A DNA stretch of 64,000 nucleotides, taken from assembly GCA_035944555.1 (NCBI GenBank), contig DASZAY010000008.1, forward strand, positions 1 through 64,000, in the 5' to 3' direction. A model generated the notes under the pieces. That model saw only the letters and a list, made by a program, of their open reading frames with translations. It did not search any database and was not told where the DNA came from. Source of the DNA: CADCWK01 sp035944555. Lineage in GTDB: Bacteria > Chloroflexota > Chloroflexia > Thermomicrobiales > UBA6265. The position numbers were made by a program, and so were the translations under genes. Below are positions 1 to 8,352 of the stretch, one piece after another. Each line of letters starts with the position of its first letter. Within the stretch, counting starts at the first letter, position 1.

Positions 1-369
1 CTCCGCGCCTTTCCGGAGCTCAGAGAGTGTAGCCGGTCCGCTCTGCCGTGTCAAGGAGTCTCGCGACTCATCTTTCCGGTCGAGCGGGCCTCAGCGACCC
101 TCTCAGCGCGCCCAGCGGCAGGTTTCCGCCCGCTGGTCCCCAGCCCGTTTCTGGTCCGCTCGGCCCCCCGCGTTTCAGGAGCTCACGGATGATAGTGCGA
201 CTTGAGTTGCGCGTCAAGGCGATTTCGGGTCGAGTCTTGAAACTGGTTGTGATTGGCTCGAGGGCGGCCATCGCGCCGGGTTGGCGCGCGCTTCAGGGAA
301 CGAGAGAGGCGACCGACTAGATGTCGGTCGCCTCTGCATGAGCTGACAGGTTGTCCGTCCTTGGTTGCT
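1..369. other. Left-edge stretch without a convincing gene
   Basis: Short open frames exist on both strands but none has a good ribosome binding site or a recognisable product. The only clear structure is a 13-bp inverted repeat at 305-335, listed separately. The very first bases can fold into a small hairpin (1-5 with 14-18), which might be the tail of something outside the window. Confidence 0.4.
305..335 (-). terminator. Hairpin downstream of the VanW-family gene
   Basis: Perfect 13-bp inverted repeat (305-317 with 323-335) around a 5-base loop, 35 bases past the stop codon of the minus-strand gene. No T-run follows on either strand, so it is a terminator-like or 3'-end-protecting hairpin rather than a textbook intrinsic terminator. 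Confidence 0.4.
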
Positions 370-2586
370 CTAGCTCCCGGTGCCGCGGAGGACCAGGTTC
401 CGGGAGGGCGCGTACTCGCTGGAAATAGAGTCGGAGAGGATCTCGTTACCCTCTCGGTCCCGGACGGTCCGGTCTATCCGGACGGTGAAGCCGTCATTGG
501 CGGTCTCCACCTGGAGCTCTTCTCCCACCGGAAGTTCTCCGGAGTCGACATACTCGATCTCCGTCCCTGCCGTGACCCGTGCGGTCTCGATCGGTTCACT
601 CACCTCGACGGTCCATCCCGGGTCGGTGCCCATCAATGAAACGGTCAGTGCGCTCCCGTCCGCGACGATCACGAAGGCGATCCAGTTACCGGTCGTATTC
701 CGGAGCTTGAGATCGAGTGACCAGTCCTCTTCGATGTTCACCATCGCGTCGAGCCCGGTTCGACCAAGGGGAGCTGCGCCGTACCCGGTCAGCCAGTACG
801 GATGCTGGTATCGCTCAACGACCTCGAGCCCAGACCACCACGCCGCCTGGAAGATGGTCGTCGACACCTGGCAGATCCCGCCGCCCATCACCGGAGCGGT
901 CGTAACACCACCGCGCTCCTCGTCAGCGACGATGCCAAACCCGGTCTCAAAGCCGTTGGCCTCGTCGATGTCCCCCACCAGTTCGTTGTAGCTGAAGATT
1001 CCATCGGGGGGGATCAGCCAGCCGTCCTCCAGCGTCGCGGCCCGCTCGACGTTCTGCCGTCGCGGTGCGCTGGACTCGGTGTAGTAGGTCACACCCTGGG
1101 CGAGCAGATCCGGCAGCTGGATGTCGTCACCCATCTCGTTGGTGACGGTGGGCTCCTGCTCGATGATGGTGGCGGCCACCTCGTCCTCACGCGCATAGAT
1201 GGCATCGACCATCGCCTGCACGGTCGTGGGTCGATCGACGACACGGCCGGACGTGGATCGCTCTCGCTGCGTGACCTCGCCATTCACCAGGCGGAAGCGG
1301 GCATCGACGGCGGGGTCGTCCAGCCGGTCGAAGCTCGGGGTAGCGAGCTGCGCGAGGACATCCGCATCGAACTGGAACAGGAAGGGATCGCCGCCCGTAT
1401 CCTGGATGACGAGTGCGCTCAGGAGGTCCGTCCGGTCCAGCTCCTGTCGACCGCCATCCCAGGTCAGCGTCAGGCCTTCATCCAGATAGCTGTTCGCCTC
1501 CGCAATTCCGGCGGCGGCCATCTCGTCGGTGATCTCCGGGTTCGTCCGGACCACGCTGACCGGCACGGAACCCGTCCCGGCCTGAATGGCTGTGATTGCG
1601 GCGTCGGTCGTGGCGGCGATATCGACGGCCCGGGCCTCCTGCCCGGACACGAGCTCCAGCGTCCCATCCGGTTTGCGTTCGATCCCCGCATTCGCGGCCG
1701 GCTGATCGAGCTCCGCCGCGATGCTCGTTACCACCCGCTCAACCGCGGGCCGGTCGACCTTGAGCGTTGCGGCGGACGCATCGACGGTCACGATCCCGGC
1801 AAGGTCTGACGCCGGGATGGACCAGGAGCCCTCTGGGGAAACAAGGAGGAGCGGCGTCCCCGCGGCGGCGGCGGCCTGCGGGACGATCCCTTGCAGCGCC
1901 TCAGCGGTGATCGCCGGTGGCCTCACCGTTGTGACCAGCGCGACCGGTCCCGAACCGAGATTCCGGAGAACGTCCCCCATCCGGACCGTACTGGCTCCCG
2001 CTTCGAGATCCCGCCCTGCAACATCGGGCTGCAGTGTCGGACCATCCACGCCGATGGTGACGGATGCATCAGTCGGCACGATGGCGACCGCCGTCTGGAC
2101 CCCGTCGATGAAAGTCGCCATGGCGCTCTGATCGATCTGGACAACAGGCGCTGTCTCGTGTCCATGGAGGACCGAGCGCATCCAGTCCTGCGATCGGTCC
2201 CAGAGCGAGCCGTCCCGGCCGTAGGCGAATGCCATCTCTACGGTCGAAGCGCCGTCAAGGTCGAACCCGACATCCTGCGGCAGGACTTCGAACGTCTCCG
2301 AATCGGCGGTGACGGTCAGCGGGACGGTGCCATACGCTCGTCCAGCCGCCTCCATCTGCTCTGCCGCCTCCGACCGCGAGAGCCCGCCCAGATCCACCCC
2401 GGCGACACTGACGCCGGAATAGACCTGGTCACGGTGCGTGAACCCGTAGATGGTCAGTCCGATGATCAGTGCGCCGAGCACCACGGCAACCACGGTCGCC
2501 GCGACCCAGAGAGCTCGCTCCAGCCCCCGGACGATCGGCGTGGACGCTGAGCGGTACGAAGCGATCGTCGGCGGGAAGGTGATCAA
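370..2586 (-). CDS. VanW-family membrane-anchored cell-envelope protein with C-terminal G5-like domain
   Basis: A 738-residue protein. Residues about 26-50 form one strong membrane segment after a short cytoplasmic tail. A long extracellular part follows, with repeats resembling the YoaR-type putative peptidoglycan-binding domain, then a VanW domain (motif GGGICQVSTTIFQAA) and a C-terminal G5-like beta segment (IETARVTAGTEIEY). VanW proteins occur in monoderm cell envelopes; their biochemical role is unsettled, and the name comes from vancomycin clusters rather than a proven resistance function. The frame stays open upstream to 2886, but I chose a TTG at 2586 because GGAGG lies 6 bases before it and because the longer version would overlap the divergent ridA start. 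A surface structural role is inference. Confidence 0.82.
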   Translation of the reverse strand: MITFPPTIASYRSASTPIVRGLERALWVAATVVAVVLGALIIGLTIYGFTHRDQVYSGVSVAGVDLGGLSRSEAAEQMEAAGRAYGTVPLTVTADSETFEVLPQDVGFDLDGASTVEMAFAYGRDGSLWDRSQDWMRSVLHGHETAPVVQIDQSAMATFIDGVQTAVAIVPTDASVTIGVDGPTLQPDVAGRDLEAGASTVRMGDVLRNLGSGPVALVTTVRPPAITAEALQGIVPQAAAAAGTPLLLVSPEGSWSIPASDLAGIVTVDASAATLKVDRPAVERVVTSIAAELDQPAANAGIERKPDGTLELVSGQEARAVDIAATTDAAITAIQAGTGSVPVSVVRTNPEITDEMAAAGIAEANSYLDEGLTLTWDGGRQELDRTDLLSALVIQDTGGDPFLFQFDADVLAQLATPSFDRLDDPAVDARFRLVNGEVTQRERSTSGRVVDRPTTVQAMVDAIYAREDEVAATIIEQEPTVTNEMGDDIQLPDLLAQGVTYYTESSAPRRQNVERAATLEDGWLIPPDGIFSYNELVGDIDEANGFETGFGIVADEERGGVTTAPVMGGGICQVSTTIFQAAWWSGLEVVERYQHPYWLTGYGAAPLGRTGLDAMVNIEEDWSLDLKLRNTTGNWIAFVIVADGSALTVSLMGTDPGWTVEVSEPIETARVTAGTEIEYVDSGELPVGEELQVETANDGFTVRIDRTVRDREGNEILSDSISSEYAPSRNLVLRGTGS

Positions 2587-2866
2587 CAAGGACCTCCATG
2601 AGGTCGGATGGGGCGGCGAGGCGACAGTCTGCCAGTCCATCCCCAGGGAATGATCCCAGGGTAGCGGTCCGGGCGCAGGCAAACTGATAGGATGCCGGAC
2701 GGAACCGACGCGCCGATTTGGCAGGTTACGTTCGGATAGTATCGCATGGCCGATCGTGGCCCTCGGGCCGATCAATCCCTCCGGCAGGCAACCACGCCCG
2801 GCCGGTTCTCGCGGTTGATCAACCTTTGTCTGTCGATCAGCCTCCCTATTTAGAAGGAGCATCACG

Positions 2867-3268
2867 ATGACGAGCGGTTCCGGCAAGCTGACGGTCGTTC
2901 AAACGGATGGCGCTCCGGCCGCAATCGGTCCGTATGCCCAGGCGATCATCGCCGGCGGATTGGTCTATACCTCCGGCCAGATCCCGCTGGACCCTGAAAC
3001 GATGGACGTCGTCCCGGGAGGGATCACCGAGCAGTCCGAGCGCGTGATGACCAGTCTCGCGGCGGTTCTGGAAGCGGCGGGGGCGTCATTGGATGCGGTC
3101 ATCAAGACCACCTGCTTCGTGACGGATCTTGCCGACTTCGCCGCGTTCAATGAGGTCTATGGTCGCCACTTCGGGGATCACCGGCCCGCCCGCAGTACCG
3201 TGCAGGTCGCGGCATTGCCCCGGGGTGTCAAGGTCGAAGTCGAGGCGATCGCGGCAGTGGGCGGCTGA
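2867..3268 (+). CDS. ridA: RidA family enamine/imine deaminase
   Basis: 133 residues, typical of the YjgF/YER057c/UK114 family. RidA hydrolyses reactive 2-aminoacrylate and related enamine/imine intermediates released by PLP enzymes, giving keto acids and ammonia. Family signatures are visible: IGPYAQA near the N-terminus, TSGQIPLD, and RPARSTVQV carrying the conserved arginine that binds the substrate carboxylate, followed by the usual VEVEAIA C-terminal strand. AAGGAG sits 7 bases before the ATG. It is divergent from the VanW-family gene and monocistronic, with a strong hairpin directly after its stop codon. Trimeric cytosolic enzyme by analogy. Confidence 0.93.
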   Translation: MTSGSGKLTVVQTDGAPAAIGPYAQAIIAGGLVYTSGQIPLDPETMDVVPGGITEQSERVMTSLAAVLEAAGASLDAVIKTTCFVTDLADFAAFNEVYGRHFGDHRPARSTVQVAALPRGVKVEVEAIAAVGG

Positions 3269-3275
3269 TCGGTCC

Positions 3276-3317
3276 GGTGGTGCGGCAGGCGCCATCGGTG
3301 GCACCTGCCGCACCACC
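3276..3317 (+). terminator. Hairpin terminator after ridA
   Basis: Perfect 14-bp inverted repeat (3276-3289 with 3304-3317) starting 8 bases after the ridA stop, with further pairing possible inside the 14-base loop. Only two T residues follow, so termination may be incomplete, which would let ridA transcripts run into the tRNA gene. Confidence 0.6.
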
Positions 3318-3364
3318 TTGCTATACTCCGGCCCACTCCGAAAGGAATCCCGCGTGCTTCACGC

Positions 3365-3438
<74 letters not shown>

Positions 3439-3440
3439 CC

Positions 3441-3487
3441 GCGAGAACGGCCCCGCTCAATGGCGAGCGGGGCCGTTCTCGCTTTTT
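3441..3487 (+). terminator. Intrinsic terminator of tRNA-Val
   Basis: Perfect 18-bp stem (3441-3458 with 3465-3482), 6-base loop, followed by TTTTT. It begins two bases after the tRNA 3' end, so it probably also defines the substrate for 3' processing. Confidence 0.93.
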
Positions 3488-3586
3488 CGGGGTTCCGACG
3501 CTCCGCTGGCCCGGGGCCGGATACACTCGCTCTCCGACAGCCAGCCGGGCCACTCGGCCGGGCACACTCATGACCGGGGGTACTGG

Positions 3587-4243
3587 ATGGACGAGCGAGC
3601 GGTGGAACAAGGCGAACGAACCCTGCATGGATATATCGCAGAGGTCGCGTCGTCGGCCCCTGCCCCGGGCGGCGGCAGCGTGGCCGGCGTGGTCGGCGCG
3701 CTCGCCGCCAGTCTCGGATCGATGGTGGCGAACATGACGATCGCGCGGAAGAAGGACCCGTCCACGATCCCGCCCGAGCTGCCGGCCGCAGTCGCGAATC
3801 TCTCCGATGCGATGACCCGGCTCCTGGATCTCTCCCGGCAGGATGAACTGGCCTACAGCGGGTACATCAGCGCCACCCGGCTGCCCAAGGAGACCGAGGC
3901 CGACCGGTCGATCCGCCACGCCGCACAGCAGGACGCGCTCAGGGTTGCGGCTGACGTCCCGCTCGCGACCGCCGAGATCTGCCGGACCGTCCTGATCGAG
4001 TTGACGCCGGTCGCCCAGCTCGGCACCAGGCACGCGCTGGCCGATTGCTCGGTCGGGGCATGGCTCGCGACGGCGGCTGCTCATGCCGCGCTGATCAACG
4101 TCCGGACCAACGCGACGATCATGGATGACCCCGCCAGGGCCGCGGCATATACGGAACGCGCCGCGACGATCGAGGGCGCACTCGATGCCCTTCGCCAGGA
4201 AGTCCTGCGCACCGTCGATAGCCGAAACAGCTCCGCCGTCTAA
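3587..4243 (+). CDS. Cyclodeaminase/cyclohydrolase family protein (FTCD C-terminal type)
   Basis: 218 residues, all-helical, matching the family of formiminotetrahydrofolate cyclodeaminase and methenyltetrahydrofolate cyclohydrolase. The glycine-rich N-terminal signature APAPGGGSVAGVVGALAASL and the following helix SMVANMTIARKK are diagnostic. In this family the enzyme acts on one-carbon-loaded tetrahydrofolate, releasing ammonia from 5-formimino-THF or hydrolysing methenyl-THF. No histidine-degradation genes lie beside it, so the substrate cannot be fixed from context. The ATG has only a weak G-rich SD (around 3576). The gene stands alone between the tRNA terminator and a convergent minus-strand gene. 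Confidence 0.85.
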   Translation: MDERAVEQGERTLHGYIAEVASSAPAPGGGSVAGVVGALAASLGSMVANMTIARKKDPSTIPPELPAAVANLSDAMTRLLDLSRQDELAYSGYISATRLPKETEADRSIRHAAQQDALRVAADVPLATAEICRTVLIELTPVAQLGTRHALADCSVGAWLATAAAHAALINVRTNATIMDDPARAAAYTERAATIEGALDALRQEVLRTVDSRNSSAV

Positions 4244-4255
4244 GGTCCTGCCCCC

Positions 4256-4297
4256 GCCGGGAGGGTCCGGACGTTAGAAGGTCAGGGTCCTCCCGGC
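4256..4297. terminator. Convergent-gene hairpin
   Basis: GCCGGGAGG at 4256-4264 pairs perfectly with CCTCCCGGC at 4289-4297 across a 24-base loop. It sits in the 57-base gap between two convergent stop codons and could act on both strands. There is no T-run on either side. Confidence 0.4.
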
Positions 4298-4300
4298 AGA

Positions 4301-4975
4301 TCAGGTCCGCTCGACGGTTGTGATCCGTGCCTCTCCCTCGGCGAGCTCGACACCCGTCACCTCCAGCCCGTTGGCTGCGAAGTACGAGTTGAGCCCGTCC
4401 TCCAGTCCACCAGCCACCCAGTCGTCCGGGATGACGTTGCCGAGGAAGCCGGCATCGGTCTGCGGGTCAGTCAGGCGGATCTCGCCGTTCTCGGCGACGA
4501 CTCCACTCCGGACCCCGACGGTCTCGGCTCCGAGGTCCACCGTGATTACGATCCCGTCTGGCTGGATCGTGACCTCCGCCCCCTGGACATTGGCCGACTC
4601 GCCGGCCAGCTGAGTGGACAGGGCAGCAGTGAGATCCTGCGCGCTGATTACATAGGTACCGGCTTCGGCGGGACCAACAGCATTCAATTGCCGGGCGACC
4701 TCGGTCGACGTCAGGTTGCTGACACCGTCGCGGATGCCGGGGCCGATTTGCGTATAGGCATAGACGACGGTCCCGGCACAGATCAGTAGGCAGAGCCCGA
4801 CAACCGAGAGAATGACCGTCAGTGCGACTCGCCGGCCACGCCGCCTGGATCGCCGCGGAAGCTCTTTCGGAGCTCCTTGCTGATGCGGATCCATGCCGTA
4901 CGGGTTGCCCGGCTGCTGGTAAGGCCCGGCTCCCTGCGGGCCGTACCCGCCCTGTCCTTGGTTGGGTCCGGTCAT
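4301..4975 (-). CDS. Membrane-anchored protein of unknown function with Pro/Gln/Gly-rich N-terminus
   Basis: 224 residues. The first ~38 are rich in Gly, Pro, Gln and Tyr and look disordered. A strongly basic stretch (RRSRRRGRR) then precedes one hydrophobic segment at about residues 50-72, giving cytoplasmic N-terminus topology. The ~150-residue outer part is predicted beta-rich with acidic character and no cysteines after the membrane segment. The architecture resembles secreted lipid-binding or DUF2993-like proteins, but I see no diagnostic motif and do not assign a function. GGGGAG lies about 13 bases before the ATG, rather far. The gene is 58 bases downstream of the comM-like gene on the same strand and may be cotranscribed with it. 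Confidence 0.7.
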   Translation of the reverse strand: MTGPNQGQGGYGPQGAGPYQQPGNPYGMDPHQQGAPKELPRRSRRRGRRVALTVILSVVGLCLLICAGTVVYAYTQIGPGIRDGVSNLTSTEVARQLNAVGPAEAGTYVISAQDLTAALSTQLAGESANVQGAEVTIQPDGIVITVDLGAETVGVRSGVVAENGEIRLTDPQTDAGFLGNVIPDDWVAGGLEDGLNSYFAANGLEVTGVELAEGEARITTVERT

Positions 4976-5033
4976 CTGGAACGGCGCTCCCCTCGTCTAA
5001 TCCGTTGAATCCAAGAGCCAGGAGCCGGCTCCG

Positions 5034-6554
5034 TCAGGCCTGGGCCTGCCGTGGCCGGTACTGCAGGGACTCGGCAACGTGCGCCGGCGTGATCGCCCCG
5101 CCACCGTCGAGGTCAGCGATGGTCCGGGCCAGCTTCAGCACCCGATGATAGCCCCGTGCCGACAGACCAAGCTGCCGGACGGCCGACCGCATCAGCCGTT
5201 CGCCCGCGTCGTCCAGGACCGCGAAACGCTCCAGCTGGCGTGGCCCCATGTCGGCATTCGTCAGGATGGGCTCGCCCGCGAATCGCTCGGCCTGCAGGCT
5301 CCGGGCCCGCTCCACCCGGGCGCGGACGTCCGCCGATCGTTCCCCCGCCCGGCGCTCGATCAGCTTCTCGTATTCGACACGCGGCACCTCGAGGTGGATA
5401 TCGATTCGGTCCAAGAGCGGACCGCTGATCTTCTTCTGATAGCGCTGGACCGCCTGGGGCGCACATCGGCAGGCGTGCGTCGGGTCGCCGAGGTGCCCGC
5501 ATGGACACGGGTTCATCGCCGCGACGAGGGTGAACGCGGCGGGGAAGGTCACCGTTCCGGCAGCCCGGGCGAGCGTGACCCGGCGATCCTCGATCGGCTG
5601 GCGCAGCATCTCGAGCGTGCGTGTGTCGAACTCAGGCAGCTCGTCAAGGAACAGCACGCCCCGGTGGGCCAGGCTGATCTCGCCCGGCCGTGGCCACGAC
5701 CCTCCCCCGACCAGCCCGACACTGGACGTCGTGTGATGGGGCGAGCGAAACGGGCGCTCGCGAAGCAGCGGTGTGTCCGACGGGAGCAGTCCCCGGACGC
5801 TATAGATCCGGGTGACATCGAGTGCTTCGTCAGTCGTCATCGCCGGCATGATGCCCGGCAGCGCGCGGGCCACCATCGTCTTGCCGGAGCCGGGAGGACC
5901 AGACATGATCACGTTGTGGGCGCCAGCCGCCGCAACCTCGAGGCCCCGCTTGACATGCTCCTGTCCGCGGATCTCGCTGAAATCGACGGCGGTCTCGGTT
6001 GGCAGTCCAGCGGCGGTCTCGCCCGGGCGTTGTGCCGTGATCGGCATCTCACCGGTCAGATGATTGACCAGGTCGCCGAGCGTCGCAACGGGATAGACCT
6101 CGATCCCCTCAACCAGGGTCGCCTCGGCGGCATCCGCTGCAGGTATGAACGCCCGCCGCAGCCCCTTCTCCTGGGCCAGCGACATCATGGACAGGATGCC
6201 AGGGGTGTGCCGGGTTGCACCGTCGAGCGCGAGTTCGCCCACGACCAGCGCATCGGAAACGTCCGAGTCGATTCTACCGCCTGCCAGCAGGATGCCAATC
6301 GCGATGGGCAGATCGTAGATTGGGCCGTTCTTCCTTAGATCAGCCGGCGCGAGATTGATCGTCACCTTGCCGCGCGGGAAGAAGCCGCCCGAGTTGCGGA
6401 TCGCCGCTCGGACTCGCTCCTTGCTTTCCTGGACCGCAGCATCCGGGAGCCCTACCAGGATCACGCCCGGCGTCCCGCTCCCGACGTCGACTTCCACCTC
6501 GACCAGGACGCCGTTCAGACCGACCACCGCGCAACTCAGGACCTTGGCGAGCAC
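5034..6554 (-). CDS. comM: ComM/YifB family Mg-chelatase-like AAA+ ATPase
   Basis: 506 residues, the usual length for the family. Order: an N-terminal Lon-protease-like fold (AKVLSCAVVGLNGVLVEVEV), the Mg-chelatase AAA domain with Walker A GPPGSGKTM and Walker B GVLFLDELPEF, a zinc-like cysteine cluster (CPCGHLGDPTHACRC), and a C-terminal helical domain (LSARGYHRVLKLARTIADL). The characterised relative ComM is a hexameric helicase that drives branch migration during natural transformation; the role here is by homology. The frame is open to 6629, but I chose the GTG at 6554: GAGAGG is 6 bases upstream and the protein then starts VLAKVLSC, as homologues do. Confidence 0.92.
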   Translation of the reverse strand: MLAKVLSCAVVGLNGVLVEVEVDVGSGTPGVILVGLPDAAVQESKERVRAAIRNSGGFFPRGKVTINLAPADLRKNGPIYDLPIAIGILLAGGRIDSDVSDALVVGELALDGATRHTPGILSMMSLAQEKGLRRAFIPAADAAEATLVEGIEVYPVATLGDLVNHLTGEMPITAQRPGETAAGLPTETAVDFSEIRGQEHVKRGLEVAAAGAHNVIMSGPPGSGKTMVARALPGIMPAMTTDEALDVTRIYSVRGLLPSDTPLLRERPFRSPHHTTSSVGLVGGGSWPRPGEISLAHRGVLFLDELPEFDTRTLEMLRQPIEDRRVTLARAAGTVTFPAAFTLVAAMNPCPCGHLGDPTHACRCAPQAVQRYQKKISGPLLDRIDIHLEVPRVEYEKLIERRAGERSADVRARVERARSLQAERFAGEPILTNADMGPRQLERFAVLDDAGERLMRSAVRQLGLSARGYHRVLKLARTIADLDGGGAITPAHVAESLQYRPRQAQA

Positions 6555-6823
6555 AGCGAGCCTCTCGACGACTATTCCCGGCAGGCCGGTGGACGGATCA
6601 ACGAACGGGGCGCGATCATACCCCACCACTCATGGACTCGAACGCGGGTCGGGCGCCAGCCGGCAGCGAACGGCAATCCATCCGGATGGTCCCGGCTGGT
6701 GGCCATCGGGTACACTAGCCCTGTTCTGCCGTGGCGCATCGCCACGCGCCCCAGACATCCACGTCCGAACCGTTGGCATCAATGCAGCCAGCGACGTATC
6801 AAAAGGAATGGTGGCGAGCACCC

Positions 6824-7006
6824 ATGAAGGTAGAAATCCGCGACTCCGAGAGCTTTGATCAGCTGCTCAAGCGCTTCACCAAGACCATCGAGCGCTCCGG
6901 CGTCATCCGCGAGCATCGCCGTGGTCTGCGCTTCATCAGCGTCCAGGAAGAGAACCGCGCCAAGCGCCGCAAGGCCGAGCGCCGCCGCCGCCGCAACGCG
7001 GCCTGA
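6824..7006 (+). CDS. rpsU: 30S ribosomal protein S21 (bS21)
   Basis: 60 residues, short and strongly basic with an Arg/Lys-rich C-terminus (NRAKRRKAERRRRRNAA). The N-terminal pattern, with ESFDQLLKRFTKTIERSGV, matches bS21, which sits on the 30S platform near the anti-SD region and affects initiation. The frame extends upstream to 6731 but the conserved family start is the ATG at 6824. Its SD is ambiguous: GGTGG at 6810-6814 is 9 bases away, and a better AAAAGGA at 6801-6807 is 16 bases away. A weak -10 (TACACT, 6711) could begin a ~110-base leader. A 23-bp terminator follows. Confidence 0.9.
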   Translation: MKVEIRDSESFDQLLKRFTKTIERSGVIREHRRGLRFISVQEENRAKRRKAERRRRRNAA

Positions 7007-7025
7007 TCGCGGGCGTCTCCTGATA

Positions 7026-7076
7026 CAGACACGGAAACGGGCCGGGGAGTAAATCCCCGGCCCGTTTCCGTGTCTG
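7026..7076. terminator. Bidirectional terminator between rpsU and pyrF
   Basis: A perfect 23-bp inverted repeat (7026-7048 with 7054-7076) with a 5-base loop GTAAA, in the 80-base gap between convergent rpsU and pyrF. No long T-run follows, but the stem is very stable and serves both strands. Confidence 0.88.
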
Positions 7077-7086
7077 TCTGGTCGGG

Positions 7087-7947
7087 TCAGGCCGGAACCT
7101 GGGCGACCGGACGGCACCGGTTGATCTCGTCGCGGAGCGCTTCAGCGGCCCGGGCCGCCGCAAGCCCGGCGTCCGCCCCTTCGCCAGCGAAGGCGATCGA
7201 GCGGCCCGCGTGGACGATCAGCCCACCACCGTGGGCATCACACCCGGCCCGGACGGAGCCTTCGACGTCCCCGCCCTGGGCTCCTACTCCGGGCAGCAGG
7301 ATCGGCGCCTCGGGAGCGAGTGTCCGTAGCCGCGCGACCTGTTCCGGCCACGTCGCTCCGACCACCATCCCGATCGTCGCCGGATAGACGTCGCCCCACG
7401 CGGCGACCCTGGTCGCGACCCGGTCACTCAGCGTTTCTCCGCCGGGACCAACCACGAGCTCCTGGAAGTCAGCACTGCCGCTGTTGCTCGTCCTGGCCAG
7501 CACAAACAGGCCCTTGCCCGTGCGCTCGAAGAACGGGCGCATCCCCTCCTCGCCCATGAAGGGATTGATCGTCACCGCGTCGAACCCCCAGGTTCCCAGG
7601 AACGCCTCGGCGTAATGCTGAGCGGTGTTCCCGAGATCATTGGCTTTGGCATCGAGGATCACCGGGACGTCGGCCGGGATCAGTTCGCGGGTTTCAATCA
7701 GCGCTCGGACCCCATCTGCTCCAAGCGGCAGGTAGAACGCGAGATTCGGCTTGTAGGCTGCCGCGAATGGGAGTGTCGCCTCGACGATTGTCCGATTGAA
7801 CGCGACCATCGCATCGCCGATCTGGCGCGTGCTCGATGCCCCGGTGATTCCCGGTAGTCGTCCGATCACCGGATCAAGTCCGACACTTATCAGGCTGTTG
7901 CTACGCGCGACACTCGCGCCAAGTAGCTCCCGGAAGCTCACGGCCAA
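7087..7947 (-). CDS. pyrF: Orotidine-5'-phosphate decarboxylase (type 2)
   Basis: 286 residues. It catalyses the last step of UMP synthesis, decarboxylation of orotidine monophosphate. The catalytic signature DAKANDLGNT carries the Asp-Lys-Asp charge network. NPFMGEEGM, VLARTSNSGSADFQ and LPGVGAQGGD match the longer, type 2 (MTase-independent) PyrF seen in Actinobacteria and Chloroflexi. The start is a TTG at 7947 with GGGAGGG 4 bases upstream; a GTG six bases further in (7941) is the alternative. No other pyrimidine gene is adjacent. Cytosolic TIM-barrel homodimer by family. Confidence 0.93.
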   Translation of the reverse strand: MAVSFRELLGASVARSNSLISVGLDPVIGRLPGITGASSTRQIGDAMVAFNRTIVEATLPFAAAYKPNLAFYLPLGADGVRALIETRELIPADVPVILDAKANDLGNTAQHYAEAFLGTWGFDAVTINPFMGEEGMRPFFERTGKGLFVLARTSNSGSADFQELVVGPGGETLSDRVATRVAAWGDVYPATIGMVVGATWPEQVARLRTLAPEAPILLPGVGAQGGDVEGSVRAGCDAHGGGLIVHAGRSIAFAGEGADAGLAAARAAEALRDEINRCRPVAQVPA

Positions 7948-8352
7948 TCAGCCCTCCCTCTTTCCTTTACCGCAAAGCCTTGGATGCATGTCCTTCGCAG
8001 TCTAGCGCGGCAATGTCGGGATGGTAGACTCCATGGCAATCCGCCCTCCGGGGCGCCCGCATTCCGCCTCCCGCATGGCGTCAACGCAGATCGTTCCGGT
8101 CCGGCGCTGGCAGCTGCCCTACGGAACGGACGTCGGCCGGGCGGCAGTACCGCCCATGACGGAGGTCCTTGGAATGTCGGGACGCGGTCCCCTGTCCTCA
8201 GCTCCTGCTCTCAACCTGACTGGCTGGACAGCGGCCCAGCGGAAACCTCCATGCCTCGATTCGTCAAACCAACCGCGGGGCCGATGTTCGTCATTGGGAT
8301 ACGTTCCGTACATACCCATCAATCTCCAGTCCGGAACCAGGGAGGCTAAGCC
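7948..8352. other. 405-base divergent intergenic region between pyrF and the TPR gene
   Basis: Open frames here show no family resemblance and no good SD. A TGGTAGACT element (8022-8030) resembles an extended -10 for the plus strand but lacks a matching -35. A purine-rich AGGGAGG just upstream of 8353 is the SD of the next gene. No RNA gene or repeat was recognised. Confidence 0.4.

Noticed and set aside
2587..2886. Long N-terminal extension of the VanW gene
   Set aside because: It overlaps the ridA promoter and start region, and a well-placed SD supports the TTG at 2586.
5079..6338. 419-residue plus-strand frame inside the ComM-like gene
   Set aside because: Antisense shadow of a gene with intact Walker motifs and normal length.
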